Of a DNA stretch of 16,217 nt, positions 1 to 6,590 are shown piece after piece. The stretch is from Desulfohalobiaceae bacterium. Its GTDB lineage: Bacteria > Desulfobacterota > Desulfovibrionia > Desulfovibrionales > Desulfothermaceae. Below the pieces are notes generated by a model. That model did no database searches. It saw only the letters and a list, made by a program, of their open reading frames with translations, and was not told the DNA's origin. The DNA is taken from the NCBI GenBank assembly GCA_021737115.1, contig JAIPER010000031.1, positions 1 to 16,217 on the forward strand, written 5' to 3'. How positions within the stretch are numbered: position 1 is the first letter of the stretch; the number at the start of each line of letters is the position of its first letter. Made by a program: the position numbers and the translations under genes.

Positions 1-538
1 CCTTGATCTCTCGTTTTTCCACGATGGTCACCGGCCTGGGGGAAACCACCACCCGCCTGTATCCGCTGGTGGTCTCGACCAGGGGATAGGGCAGGCGTGC
101 GGCCGTTTCCTGGTTGAAGACCGGTCCGATCGGTTTGGTCGGGGTCTTGAAGGCCGGGTCCTGCTCGTCGACCACGACGTAGCTGATGAGGCTGACCAGG
201 GGTTGGGCGTTGATGCCCAGATCCATGAGGGCCTCGTCCAGGGTGGATTCGATCATGTAGCCGATCTGGCCCTGGGTCTGGGCCACGAGGATTTCCAGAG
301 GCTGGCGTTCCACGGTGTCGCAGCATTCCTGCTGGAGCATGAGGTTGCCGACCTGGGGTCCGTTGCCGTGGGTGATAATGACCCGGTAGTGCCTGGACAA
401 CCTGGCGATTTGCCGGGCCGGGACTTTGAGGTTTTCCAGCTGTTCCCGGGCGGTTCCTGTCTGTCCCCTGCGAATCAGGGCGTTGCCCCCAAGGGCTACC
501 AGAAGAACCGGTTTTTGGTCTTTGCTTTTTGGTTTCAT
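1..538 (-). CDS. arcC: Carbamate kinase, N-terminal part (cut by window edge)
   Basis: Catalyses the reversible transfer of phosphate between carbamoyl phosphate and ADP, giving ATP, carbamate and hence ammonia and CO2. It is the last step of arginine-deiminase-type and related ureido-compound fermentations, in the cytoplasm. The minus strand is open from ATG at 538 to the edge, giving 179 residues (about 57% of the usual 310). Visible family signatures, in order, are the N-terminal LLVALGGNALIRRG, then THGNGPQVGNL, the QGQIGYMIES helix, VVVDEQDPAF followed by PTKPIGPVF, and YRRVVVSPRPVTIVE. The start is fixed by the natural N-terminus just before the GGNAL strand; an in-frame TAA lies about 40 nt upstream and no other start codon lies between. 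There is no Shine-Dalgarno at the normal distance; the start instead follows a GTAAGTATA element also seen before glcF. It is divergent from the GTPase-like gene at 823, with 284 bp between. The C-terminus is outside the window. Confidence 0.93.
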   Translation of the reverse strand, partial: MKPKSKDQKPVLLVALGGNALIRRGQTGTAREQLENLKVPARQIARLSRHYRVIITHGNGPQVGNLMLQQECCDTVERQPLEILVAQTQGQIGYMIESTLDEALMDLGINAQPLVSLISYVVVDEQDPAFKTPTKPIGPVFNQETAARLPYPLVETTSGYRRVVVSPRPVTIVEKREIK

Positions 539-544
539 ATACGT

Positions 545-649
545 ATACTTACGGTCGTCATGATCTGGTTTATATTATCTATTTTAACACTTGTCGCCTG
601 GTGGAAGAAATGGTGGTCGTTCTCCTAAATCTATCCTTTTTGTAAGTCT
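545..649 (-). promoter_or_regulatory. Inverted-repeat leader element before carbamate kinase (divergent third member)
   Basis: Read on the minus strand, GACTTAC lies near 647 and GTAAGTATA ends near 545, seven bases before the carbamate kinase ATG. The pairing core ACTTAC/GTAAGT (642-647 with 547-552) is only 6 bp and encloses 89 nt. The 3' end closely matches the element before glcF (TGACGA, one to two bases, then GTAAGTATA), and the 5' end matches TAGANACTTAC. An AGGAGA tract lies inside it at about 621-626. The similarity to the glcF and dctQ elements is visible, but the shorter stem makes this member uncertain. Confidence 0.45.
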
Positions 650-822
650 CTACTAATTCATGATATATTCGAGGTGGACTGATTGAGGGAATGATGTACA
701 ACCAAACGGGTTTGCTTTACTGCGTTTGAGTCATTCAAGGTATGCAGTGCATGGTAAAAGCAAAGGGAAAGGGAGTAAAGAGAAAGTTAAGCCTCTAATA
801 TCAAATAAAATAGGGAGATGAC

Positions 823-2145
823 ATGGCAAAAAAACGGGAAAAGGTGATCATCATGGGCGCGGCAGGCCGGGATTTTCACAATTTCAACACTTACTTCAGA
901 GGCAACGAACGGTACGATGTGTTGTGCTTTACCGCCACGCAGATCCCGGACATCGACAATCGGGAGTATCCCGCTCAACTGGCTGGATCGCTCTATCCCC
1001 AAGGCATTCCCATCCTTTCGGATCATGACCTCTTCGACTTGATCAAAGCACACGACATCGATCTCGTGGCCTTTTCCTACAGCGATGTCCCGCATACCGA
1101 AGTGATGCACAAGGCCTCCATCGTCACGGCCGCTGGCGCGGATTTCATGATCATCGGCGCAGCATATACCATGATTTCCTCTGAAAAGCCGGTCATCTCG
1201 GTCTGCGCTGTTCGGACCGGCTGCGGCAAATCACAGACCTCGCGCAAAGTCATACAGGTCCTCCAGGATATGGGCAAGAAAGTCGTCGCGGTTCGGCACC
1301 CCATGCCCTACGGGGATTTGACCAGACAGGTGGTCCAGCGCTTTGCCTCCTACGAGGATTTCGAGCGCCACGAATGCACCATCGAGGAACGGGAAGAGTA
1401 CGAACCCCACATCCGGATGGGGGTGGTGATCTACGCCGGGGTCGATTATGGAGAGATCCTCAAGAAGGCGGAAGAGGAGGCCGATGTCATCGTCTGGGAC
1501 GGGGGCAACAACGACACCCCCTTTTATCGGCCGGACCTGCATATCGTTGTTTTCGACCCTCACCGGCCGGGACACGAGACCCTGTATCACCCGGGGGAAA
1601 CGAACCTGCTCCTGGCCGACGTGGCCCTGATCAACAAGGTGGACAGCGCGGTCCCGGAGAATGTGGAAAAAGTCAGGCGGGCCATCGAACAGAACAATCC
1701 CCGGGCCAGGATCGTCCTGGCGGATTCGGATCTGATCGCGGAAGATCCGGAGCAGGTCAAGGGCAAAAGCGTCCTGGTCATCGAGGACGGTCCCACCCTG
1801 ACCCACGGCGAGATGGAATACGGGGCCGGGGTCATCGCGGCCAGACGTTTCGGGGCCAGGCGGCTGGTGGATCCCCGGCCTTTTCTGAGCGGCAGCCTGC
1901 AGGAGACCTTTGCCAAATATCCGAATATCGGCACCCTGCTGCCGGCCATGGGTTACGGAAAGAGGCAGATTAAGGACCTGGAGCAGACCATCAATCAGAC
2001 CGAGTGCGATCTGGTCCTTTCGGCCACCCCGATTGACCTGACCCGGCTCATCAGCATCAATAAGCCCATGATGCAGGTCCGCTACGAGTACAAGGACAAC
2101 AGCGAACCGACCCTGGAGTCGATTGTCAGGCAAAAGATGGGGTAA
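823..2145 (+). CDS. Cyclic 2,3-diphosphoglycerate synthetase family P-loop protein (COG2403-type predicted GTPase)
   Basis: This 440-residue protein belongs to the family named after archaeal cyclic 2,3-diphosphoglycerate synthetase; the bacterial members are usually called predicted GTPases and their reaction is not settled. The N-terminal third (residues 6-120) looks Rossmann-like, beginning VIIMGAAGRDFHNFN. A P-loop AVRTGCGKSQTS lies at 129-140, a Walker-B-like VIVWDGGNND at 222-231 and an NKVD motif, as in the guanine-recognition loop of GTPases, at 271-274. The length matches the family. The start is supported by GGGAG placed 5 nt before the ATG. It is divergent from carbamate kinase, which suggests but does not prove a link to carbamoyl phosphate or nitrogen metabolism. 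Making cyclic diphosphoglycerate as an osmolyte is possible by family name only. Family assignment is firm; function is not. Confidence 0.85.
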   Translation: MAKKREKVIIMGAAGRDFHNFNTYFRGNERYDVLCFTATQIPDIDNREYPAQLAGSLYPQGIPILSDHDLFDLIKAHDIDLVAFSYSDVPHTEVMHKASIVTAAGADFMIIGAAYTMISSEKPVISVCAVRTGCGKSQTSRKVIQVLQDMGKKVVAVRHPMPYGDLTRQVVQRFASYEDFERHECTIEEREEYEPHIRMGVVIYAGVDYGEILKKAEEEADVIVWDGGNNDTPFYRPDLHIVVFDPHRPGHETLYHPGETNLLLADVALINKVDSAVPENVEKVRRAIEQNNPRARIVLADSDLIAEDPEQVKGKSVLVIEDGPTLTHGEMEYGAGVIAARRFGARRLVDPRPFLSGSLQETFAKYPNIGTLLPAMGYGKRQIKDLEQTINQTECDLVLSATPIDLTRLISINKPMMQVRYEYKDNSEPTLESIVRQKMG

Positions 2146-2176
2146 TATTTCAGGCCTCGTAACTGTCCACTCCTTC

Positions 2177-2278
2177 TATAGAATTTTAGATTTTGGATTT
2201 CGGATTTTCGATTGTTAAGACAAAGAATAAGAGGTGGTTATCTGGCAGAAATCCAAAAACTTTTTCTTAAAGCCTATA
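2177..2278. repeat. 102-bp dispersed repeat, copy A
   Basis: Aligned by eye without gaps to 6426-6527, with 5 mismatches in 102 positions (about 95% identity). Both copies begin TATAG and end CTATA, so the tips are a short inverted repeat. The left half is the AT-rich ATTTTAGATTTTGGATTT type common in deltaproteobacterial intergenic DNA; the right half (TTAAGACAAAGAATAAGAG, then ATCCAAAAACTTTTTCTTAAAG) is more complex. This copy starts 31 bp after the stop of the GTPase-like gene. No coding potential is seen. Confidence 0.88.
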
Positions 2279-2377
2279 ACAAATTTTAGAAGTTGATAAA
2301 GAGCTCTGTATTTGGACCACGGTTGTTTTTTTCGACGAGGCGTCTCGGGTCCCGGCTTTACCGGGGTCTCGGCTGCA

Positions 2378-3325
2378 TCAGTAACCCCGTTCTGGCTGGT
2401 AGACGTTTTTCATGTCTTCAAGCCTGCCCTCGAGATAGGCCTGCAGGTTGTGCCGGATGACGGGCAGGGCTTTGTGCATATAGTGCACAGACAACCCGCC
2501 GATATGGGGCAGGACGATCACATTGTCCATATTCCAGAATGGACTGTCCGCGGGCAGTGGTTCATGAGCGAACACATCGCTGACCACGGCCCGCAGAGAA
2601 CCGCTGTGCAGTGCCTGGATCAAGGCCTTTTCATCCACGCTCCCTCCCCGGCCCAGGTTGATGAAGCAGGCCTCCTCCGGCATGCAGTCAAATTGCCGGC
2701 TTCCTATGCACTGCCGGGTCTTTTCCGTCAAGGGCAGGAGGTTGATGACATAGTCGCTGCGGGCAAAGACCTTGTCCATATCCTCCAGGGCAAGAACCTG
2801 GCTCACGTTGTCCACCGTCTCCGGCCTGTTCTTGACGCCGATGGCCTGCATGCCCAGAAAAGATGCCTTTCTGGCCACTTCCCGGCCGATGCTGCCCAGA
2901 CCCAAAATCCCGACTGTCTTCCCGGCGATCTCGTCCTGGGGAGGTTGTCGCCAGGTCTGAAGCGTCTGATTTTTCAAGATAAGGTGTACGTTCCTGGCCA
3001 GCATGAGCATGGCCATGAGAGCCAATTCCGACATGTGTCCGGCATGGATTCCCCGGGTGGAGGTAAGAAGTATATTCCGTTTCTGGAAGTGGTCCAAAGG
3101 CAGAGCATCCACTCCGGTGGAAAGGGCCTGCACCCATTGCAGCCGTGGGGCCAGCTCTAAGAGATCCGGGTCGCACTGAAAGGTTATCAGAATTTCGGCC
3201 CTGGGCAATATTTCCTGCAAGGCCTGCCTGGATTGACACTGTTGCATATGCACCGTTGGATAGTCTCGCTGCAGGTCATGCAGCAGGTCTTGCGGAACGG
3301 AGTGGTAAAAGACGAGTTCGATCAT
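2378..3325 (-). CDS. D-isomer specific 2-hydroxyacid dehydrogenase (glyoxylate/hydroxypyruvate reductase-like)
   Basis: Cytoplasmic NAD(P)-dependent oxidoreductase interconverting a 2-oxoacid and its D-2-hydroxyacid. The protein is 315 residues from the chosen start. The substrate-binding half carries QALSTGVDALP and RGIHAGHMSELAL, typical of the family around residues 65-105. The nucleotide-binding fold starts VGILGLGSIGREVA, with the glycine motif at 142-147. The catalytic triad is visible as R226 in NLGRGGSVDE, E255 in DVFAHEPL and H274 in LPHIGG. After the second strand the sequence reads VKNRPE without an acidic residue, which in this family points to NADP(H) rather than NAD. The ORF can be extended 15 codons upstream, but AAGGAG lies 7 nt before the ATG at 3325, so MIELVFY is taken as the N-terminus. 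It is divergent from the DUF3617 gene. The exact substrate cannot be told from sequence. Confidence 0.87.
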   Translation of the reverse strand: MIELVFYHSVPQDLLHDLQRDYPTVHMQQCQSRQALQEILPRAEILITFQCDPDLLELAPRLQWVQALSTGVDALPLDHFQKRNILLTSTRGIHAGHMSELALMAMLMLARNVHLILKNQTLQTWRQPPQDEIAGKTVGILGLGSIGREVARKASFLGMQAIGVKNRPETVDNVSQVLALEDMDKVFARSDYVINLLPLTEKTRQCIGSRQFDCMPEEACFINLGRGGSVDEKALIQALHSGSLRAVVSDVFAHEPLPADSPFWNMDNVIVLPHIGGLSVHYMHKALPVIRHNLQAYLEGRLEDMKNVYQPERGY

Positions 3326-3526
3326 GGTCATGCTCCTTATGTGGACAATTGTGTCCTTTTCCAAGGCCATAAGGATAAGCCCAGTCGGATCATTGTGTCA
3401 AACCACAGCGAGAGGAGCGGTTTTCTCTCTTGTCTTTCGGGCAGAGTCGAGGTACGTAATTTCTAGAGGTTCAATACGGCAGGTGAAGGCTCGAACAGCT
3501 TGCCATAAAAAAAGGAGAAACGTGTG

Positions 3527-3937
3527 ATGATGAAACGGTTTTGGAGGCTCGCTTCTGCGGTTTTGTTGCTTTTGTCTGCCGTCTCGGTCCAGGCCGGTTC
3601 TGTTTCGGACATGAACCCCGGGCTGTGGGAGATCACCACCCAAATGAAGATGCCGGGGATGGAAATGCCAGCCAATACGATGACCGAGTGTATCACCAAG
3701 GACTCCGCTGTGCCCCCGGCCGGGTATAAACAGGGCCAATGCGAGTTCTCCGACGTTGAGGTCCGGGGGAACACGGTCAACTGGTCCATTAGGTGCGACA
3801 GCCAGGGCGGGGTCATGACCGGAAGCGGGGAGACGACCTACCACGGCGACACCTTTGAGGGTTCGACGCGGATGTCCATGCAGGGCATGGAGATCACCAC
3901 CAAGATGAGCGGGCGCAGGATCGGCGAATGTCCCTAA
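3527..3937 (+). CDS. Exported DUF3617 family protein
   Basis: A small protein of about 136 residues with a clear Sec signal peptide (MMKRFWRL, a hydrophobic core, then SVQA before GSVSDMNPG), so the mature protein should be periplasmic. The mature part matches the DUF3617 pattern: PGLWEITTQMKMPGMEMP, four to five cysteines including TECITK and GQCEFSD, then GNTVNWSIRCD, TGSGETTYHGDTFEGSTRMSMQ and the closing GRRIGECP. The family has no established function; the methionine-rich and cysteine-rich make-up is typical of it. An AGGAG tract lies about 9 nt before the ATG at 3527; a GTG at 3524 or a second ATG at 3530 are in-frame alternatives. It stands alone between a divergent dehydrogenase and a long gene-free stretch. 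Confidence 0.83.
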   Translation: MMKRFWRLASAVLLLLSAVSVQAGSVSDMNPGLWEITTQMKMPGMEMPANTMTECITKDSAVPPAGYKQGQCEFSDVEVRGNTVNWSIRCDSQGGVMTGSGETTYHGDTFEGSTRMSMQGMEITTKMSGRRIGECP

Positions 3938-3956
3938 GGCCAGTTTGCTAACCTCG

Positions 3957-3983
3957 GTCAGCCCTGCCTCTGGCAGGCCTGAC
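3957..3983 (+). terminator. Stem-loop after the DUF3617 gene, possible terminator
   Basis: Twelve-base arms GTCAGCCCTGCC and GGCAGGCCTGAC pair with one mismatch around a TCT loop, 20 bp after the stop codon. The following DNA is AT-rich (ATATAATTAATTAATTT) but has no uninterrupted T run, so intrinsic termination is plausible rather than certain. Confidence 0.5.
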
Positions 3984-4208
3984 ATATAATTAATTAATTT
4001 ATATGAGAATATTGAGTCAGGCCATTATGTAATTGGTTTAAAGTCCATAATTGCCAGTTTGATCGGGACAGAAACTTCATGCTTACTGAGTAACCCAGTT
4101 CTTGGCAGAGAGATTCTTCGTTCGCCACAGTTAAATGCGCTTCGCTTACAGAGATTTAACCGGGCAGGCGGACTCACTCAAAATGACAAGAATGCGGACT
4201 TACTCTCC

Positions 4209-4236
4209 GTCATTCCGGCGAAGGCCGGAATCCAGT
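4209..4236 (+). repeat. REP-like palindrome GTCATTCCGGC(N)nGCCGGAATCC, copy 1
   Basis: GTCATTCCGGCG, then AAGG, then CCGGAATCCAGT: an imperfect palindrome of a kind found repeatedly in proteobacterial intergenic DNA. A second copy in the opposite orientation lies at 4339-4366, so the pair can also fold as one larger hairpin. Confidence 0.75.
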
Positions 4237-4338
4237 CAGACGATGCTATGATATAAGTCCTTCCAAGCAGGGTGCCATTTCTCTTGCTCACCAAAATGTC
4301 TACGGCAGGCTTCTTATCCACTTCCTGTATCCCTTCTT

Positions 4339-4366
4339 CTGGATTCCGGCCTCCGCCGGAATGACG
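4339..4366 (-). repeat. REP-like palindrome, copy 2 (inverted)
   Basis: CTGGATTCCGGCCTCCGCCGGAATGACG is the reverse-oriented counterpart of 4209-4236, about 100 bp away. A further half copy (TGGATTCCGGCC) lies at 4385-4396. Confidence 0.75.
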
Positions 4367-4450
4367 GAATCGCACCCCTTCTTATGGATTCCGGCCATAA
4401 GGTTTGGTTAGAGATTTCGGCGGGTGCCGTGACATCCCGGCCGCTTTGAC

Positions 4451-4490
4451 CGACCCTCCCCTGTCCCCTCCCTGGCCAGGGAGGGGAACT
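4451..4490. repeat. Palindromic CCTGGCCAGG repeat, copy 1
   Basis: Starts CGACCCTCCCCT, followed by a perfect 22-bp palindrome centred on TGGCCA at 4465-4486, and ends AACT. A near-identical 39-bp copy lies at 12575-12613. The sequence suits a strong cruciform or an RNA hairpin. Confidence 0.72.
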
Positions 4491-4621
4491 AGAATGCATA
4501 ATATTTCAGAATGATATGCAAGAGATTGGATAGTTCTCAATAATTTCATTTGAAGTTTGATACGAGAGGTCAGTAAATCCAAAGAATTGCAGGAACAAAA
4601 AATCTCTTGAAGCGTTCACTC

Positions 4622-4643
4622 AAGACTTTTTGCAGATGCGTCA
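4622..4643. repeat. 22-nt dispersed repeat, copy 1
   Basis: AAGACTTTTTGCAGATGCGT plus CA occurs here and, exactly reverse-complemented, at 9184-9205. Each copy lies just beyond the 3' end of a gene: 38 bp after the nuclease-like gene here, and 29 bp after the kinase gene there. Confidence 0.7.
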
Positions 4644-4680
4644 TGGAGGAGCACTCTCCGGGAAGTAGGTCGGATCAAGG

Positions 4681-5481
4681 TTAACCAGAGTCGTGGTCTG
4701 TTGTCCCTTGCAGGGTCGCCTCCGGCAATCGGAAGGTGGCGGTGAGGGCGAAGTGATCAGAAGGATAGAGCCCCGCAAATTGCTCTGTGATGATCTGTGC
4801 GTCCAAGACCTTGATTTCCCCCCTGTATAAGATCCAGTCGATATGTTGGTCATTGTCTCTGCCATCGAAGCCGTGGTAGGTGCCGGGATAGGGTGGCTGA
4901 AAGACATTTGCAAACCCGCCGTGGGCAGTCAAGGTTTGATAGCAGGGACTTTCGGGTGTTGCGTTGAAGTCGCCGGTCAATATCGCCGGGATCTGCTTCT
5001 CGTATTGCTCTAGACGTTTGAGGAGCAGATTGCTGCTGGCCTTGCGGACCTCCTCCTTAAAGTCGAAGTGGGTGGTCAGGACAAGCAATCGCTGCTGGTT
5101 AAGGGCAAAGACTCCCAGGGTGCATTGCCTAGGCCAGCGGCTCTGCTCGAATTTGCTAGGGACTTCAGGGGTTTCGCTCAGATAGAAGTGATCGAGCGCA
5201 AGGCATTGGAAGCGGTTGTGGTAAAAGATGATGTTGCTCTGCCACCAGTCGGGTACCGGGTCCTGGTACCCAATACATGAGTATTCAGGAAGAAGATCAT
5301 CCAGGAAATGGACTTGGAAGTCGTTGGCCTCTTGGAAAGTGTAGAAGTCGCCGGGGTATTTTTCTAAAAGTACGGGGTAAGCGGCCTTGCGCTGCTCCCA
5401 GGAGTTCGGACCGTCATCCGCACGGCCGAATCGCAGATTGAGGTTGGTGATGCTGATCGTCTGTCCGGATTCGCGGCTCAA
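4681..5481 (-). CDS. Endonuclease/exonuclease/phosphatase (DNase I-like fold) family protein
   Basis: A 266-residue metal-dependent phosphoesterase-fold protein. Family landmarks are seen in order: ITNLNLRFG at the N-terminus (first strand and Asn), DFYTFQEAN with the metal-binding Glu near residue 50, LTTHFDF in the middle (catalytic His region), LTGDFNATPES with the Asp/Asn pair, HIDWILYRG, and PSDHFALTATF with the final Asp-His pair. All the usual active-site residues appear to be present. The substrate cannot be assigned: members cut DNA, RNA, phosphoinositides or sphingomyelin. There is no signal peptide, so it is probably cytosolic. The start is a TTG at 5481, chosen because AGAGGA sits 7 nt upstream and no ATG or GTG precedes the first conserved strand. 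A MITE-like repeat lies 39 bp upstream. Confidence 0.85.
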   Translation of the reverse strand: MSRESGQTISITNLNLRFGRADDGPNSWEQRKAAYPVLLEKYPGDFYTFQEANDFQVHFLDDLLPEYSCIGYQDPVPDWWQSNIIFYHNRFQCLALDHFYLSETPEVPSKFEQSRWPRQCTLGVFALNQQRLLVLTTHFDFKEEVRKASSNLLLKRLEQYEKQIPAILTGDFNATPESPCYQTLTAHGGFANVFQPPYPGTYHGFDGRDNDQHIDWILYRGEIKVLDAQIITEQFAGLYPSDHFALTATFRLPEATLQGTTDHDSG

Positions 5482-5519
5482 GGTTGTGTCCTCTGTTCTA
5501 AACTGATAGCTCTGCCCTA

Positions 5520-5607
5520 TACTTATCCAACTAAGCGATTACTCAAATGAGTCTCTTCGATGCTGACATAATCAGTCCTTGCCGATAAAACCAAAATAGG
5601 ATCAGTA
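5520..5607. repeat. MITE-like element, family TACTGATCCAA, copy 1 (diverged)
   Basis: Ends TACTTATCCAA and TAGGATCAGTA are imperfect inverted repeats matching copies at 11247-11334 and 15900-15990. The right side (AAAACCAAAATAGGATCAGTA) and the left side (ATCCAACTAAGC) are recognisable; the middle has diverged. The outermost TA at each end would fit a TA target-site duplication. It is 39 bp upstream of the nuclease-like gene. Confidence 0.65.
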
Positions 5608-5749
5608 TATATCCTACCTCGTCTGACGGTAACGGTCAATCATTCCTGGTAAAAGAAATGGAATGAGCCGTCCGAGGCAGGGAGTTGATAAATGTTTCTC
5701 TTATCCGTTATGATTGACAGGGCATCTAATTTAATGTTGAGAGTTGCAA

Positions 5750-6256
5750 ATGGATGCGGAACATGTGCTCATCGAGACAAGCGAAGGTGAGATCCTGGTC
5801 GAGCTGTTTCCCGGGTCTGCGCCTAAAAGCGTGGCCAATTTTTTGCGCTATGTGGGTGAAGGGCATTATGAGCAGACCATCTTCCATCGCGTGGTTCGCG
5901 GCTTCGTTATTCAAGGGGGAGGCTACGACCGGGAGCTGAACAAGAAGCCGACCCATGATTCGGTGGAAAACGAGGCCAGGGAAGGGCTTCCCAATATCAA
6001 GGGCAGCTTGGCTCTGGCCCGGGCCCGGGAGAAGGACTCGGCCCGGGACGAGTTCTTCATCAATGCAGCGGACAATCTCGACCTGGATCACAGAGACGAT
6101 ACGGACGAAGGGTTTGGCTATGCCGTGTTCGGTCAGGTGGTGGAAGGATTGGATGTGGTCAAGAAGATCAACTGGAAGGTGGTCAAGGCCAGACCTGGAT
6201 TTCCCGAACTGCCCGGGGAGGAAGTGGTTATCTGGTCCGTGCAGCGCTTTGACTGA
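5750..6256 (+). CDS. ppiB: Peptidyl-prolyl cis-trans isomerase, cyclophilin type
   Basis: Catalyses rotation about X-Pro bonds to speed protein folding. There is no signal peptide, so it is the cytoplasmic type. The protein is 168 residues, normal for a single-domain bacterial cyclophilin. Signatures include VLIETSEGEILVELFPGSAPKSVANF, the catalytic FHRVVRGFVIQGGG (Arg, Phe and Gln of the active site at about residues 47-58), SLALARAREKDSARDEFFIN with the substrate-binding Gln of the usual SQFFIN replaced by Glu, and YAVFGQVVEGLDVVKKI. The ATG at 5750 is preferred over the TTG at 5744; the Shine-Dalgarno is weak (GAGAG, 6-7 nt upstream). Single-gene unit on the plus strand. Confidence 0.93.
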   Translation: MDAEHVLIETSEGEILVELFPGSAPKSVANFLRYVGEGHYEQTIFHRVVRGFVIQGGGYDRELNKKPTHDSVENEAREGLPNIKGSLALARAREKDSARDEFFINAADNLDLDHRDDTDEGFGYAVFGQVVEGLDVVKKINWKVVKARPGFPELPGEEVVIWSVQRFD

Positions 6257-6425
6257 TCAAAGAAGCAGAGAGTTGCCCACGGATTTGAAAAGCCAATTCG
6301 CAGAACTCATTCACACCGTCCGATCAATCCTGGATTGTGCTGTGCAGCGACGCAGCAACAGTCAGAAACACTTCCGCTGCCTTAAGATGAGATTACGGTT
6401 GTACGATAAGTGCCTTAGCGGCAGG

Positions 6426-6527
6426 TATAGAATTTTAGATTTTGGATTTTGGAATTTCGATTGTTAAGACAAAGAATAAGAGTTGGTTATCGGGCATAAA
6501 TCCAAAAACTTTTTCTTAAAGCCTATA
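6426..6527. repeat. 102-bp dispersed repeat, copy B
   Basis: Same length as copy A at 2177-2278 with 5 substitutions and no gaps. It lies in the 334-bp gap between the prolyl isomerase and the histidine kinase. An in-frame TTG at 6483 would extend the kinase ORF into this repeat, which argues against that start. The rest of the gap (6257-6425 and 6528-6590) shows nothing recognisable. Confidence 0.88.
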
Positions 6528-6590
6528 TCAAGCGTTGGTTATAATCGGCTACTGCTCGAAGTTCAAAATGGTTGGAGAAACACCTCAACA

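Larger units (their letters stand above)
3984..4621. other. Gene-free, repeat-rich intergenic region
   Basis: No convincing gene is seen. The stretch holds a degraded copy of the common 'agattcttcg ... aatgacaa' intergenic repeat (about 4100-4195), a pair of inverted CATTCCGGC-type palindromes, a third partial one at 4382-4402, and a perfect 22-bp palindrome inside the 40-bp repeat at 4451-4490. The short ORFs here translate the repeats (for example SVIPAKAGIQ), a well-known artefact. A stretch of about 110 bp (4491-4600) is AT-rich with nothing recognisable. Confidence 0.7.

Noticed and set aside
203..628. Open frame of 141 codons on the plus strand
   Set aside because: It is antisense to carbamate kinase, whose minus-strand translation matches the family along its length.
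1231..2133. Long minus-strand frame (300 codons) inside the GTPase-like gene
   Set aside because: A shadow of a GC-rich coding region; no domain is recognisable and the plus-strand protein carries all the motifs.
2323..2375. GC-rich stretch with CCCGG/CCGGG after the dehydrogenase gene as a terminator
   Set aside because: The stem is only 5 bp and the downstream side in that transcript is an A run, not a U run; the GTCTCGG copies are direct repeats.
3398..3985. Minus-strand frame of 195 codons over the DUF3617 gene
   Set aside because: The plus strand encodes a signal peptide and the full DUF3617 pattern; the antisense frame has none and no Shine-Dalgarno.
4059..4256. Short ORF with SVIPAKAGIQ near its end
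   Set aside because: This peptide string is the usual spurious translation of the CATTCCGGC palindromic repeat.
4100..4490. CRISPR array
   Set aside because: The repeats are few, differ in sequence and orientation, and are irregularly spaced; no cas gene is present.
6483..6590. N-terminal extension of the histidine kinase from a TTG
   Set aside because: The extension is translated from the 102-bp dispersed repeat, so it is unlikely to be part of the protein.
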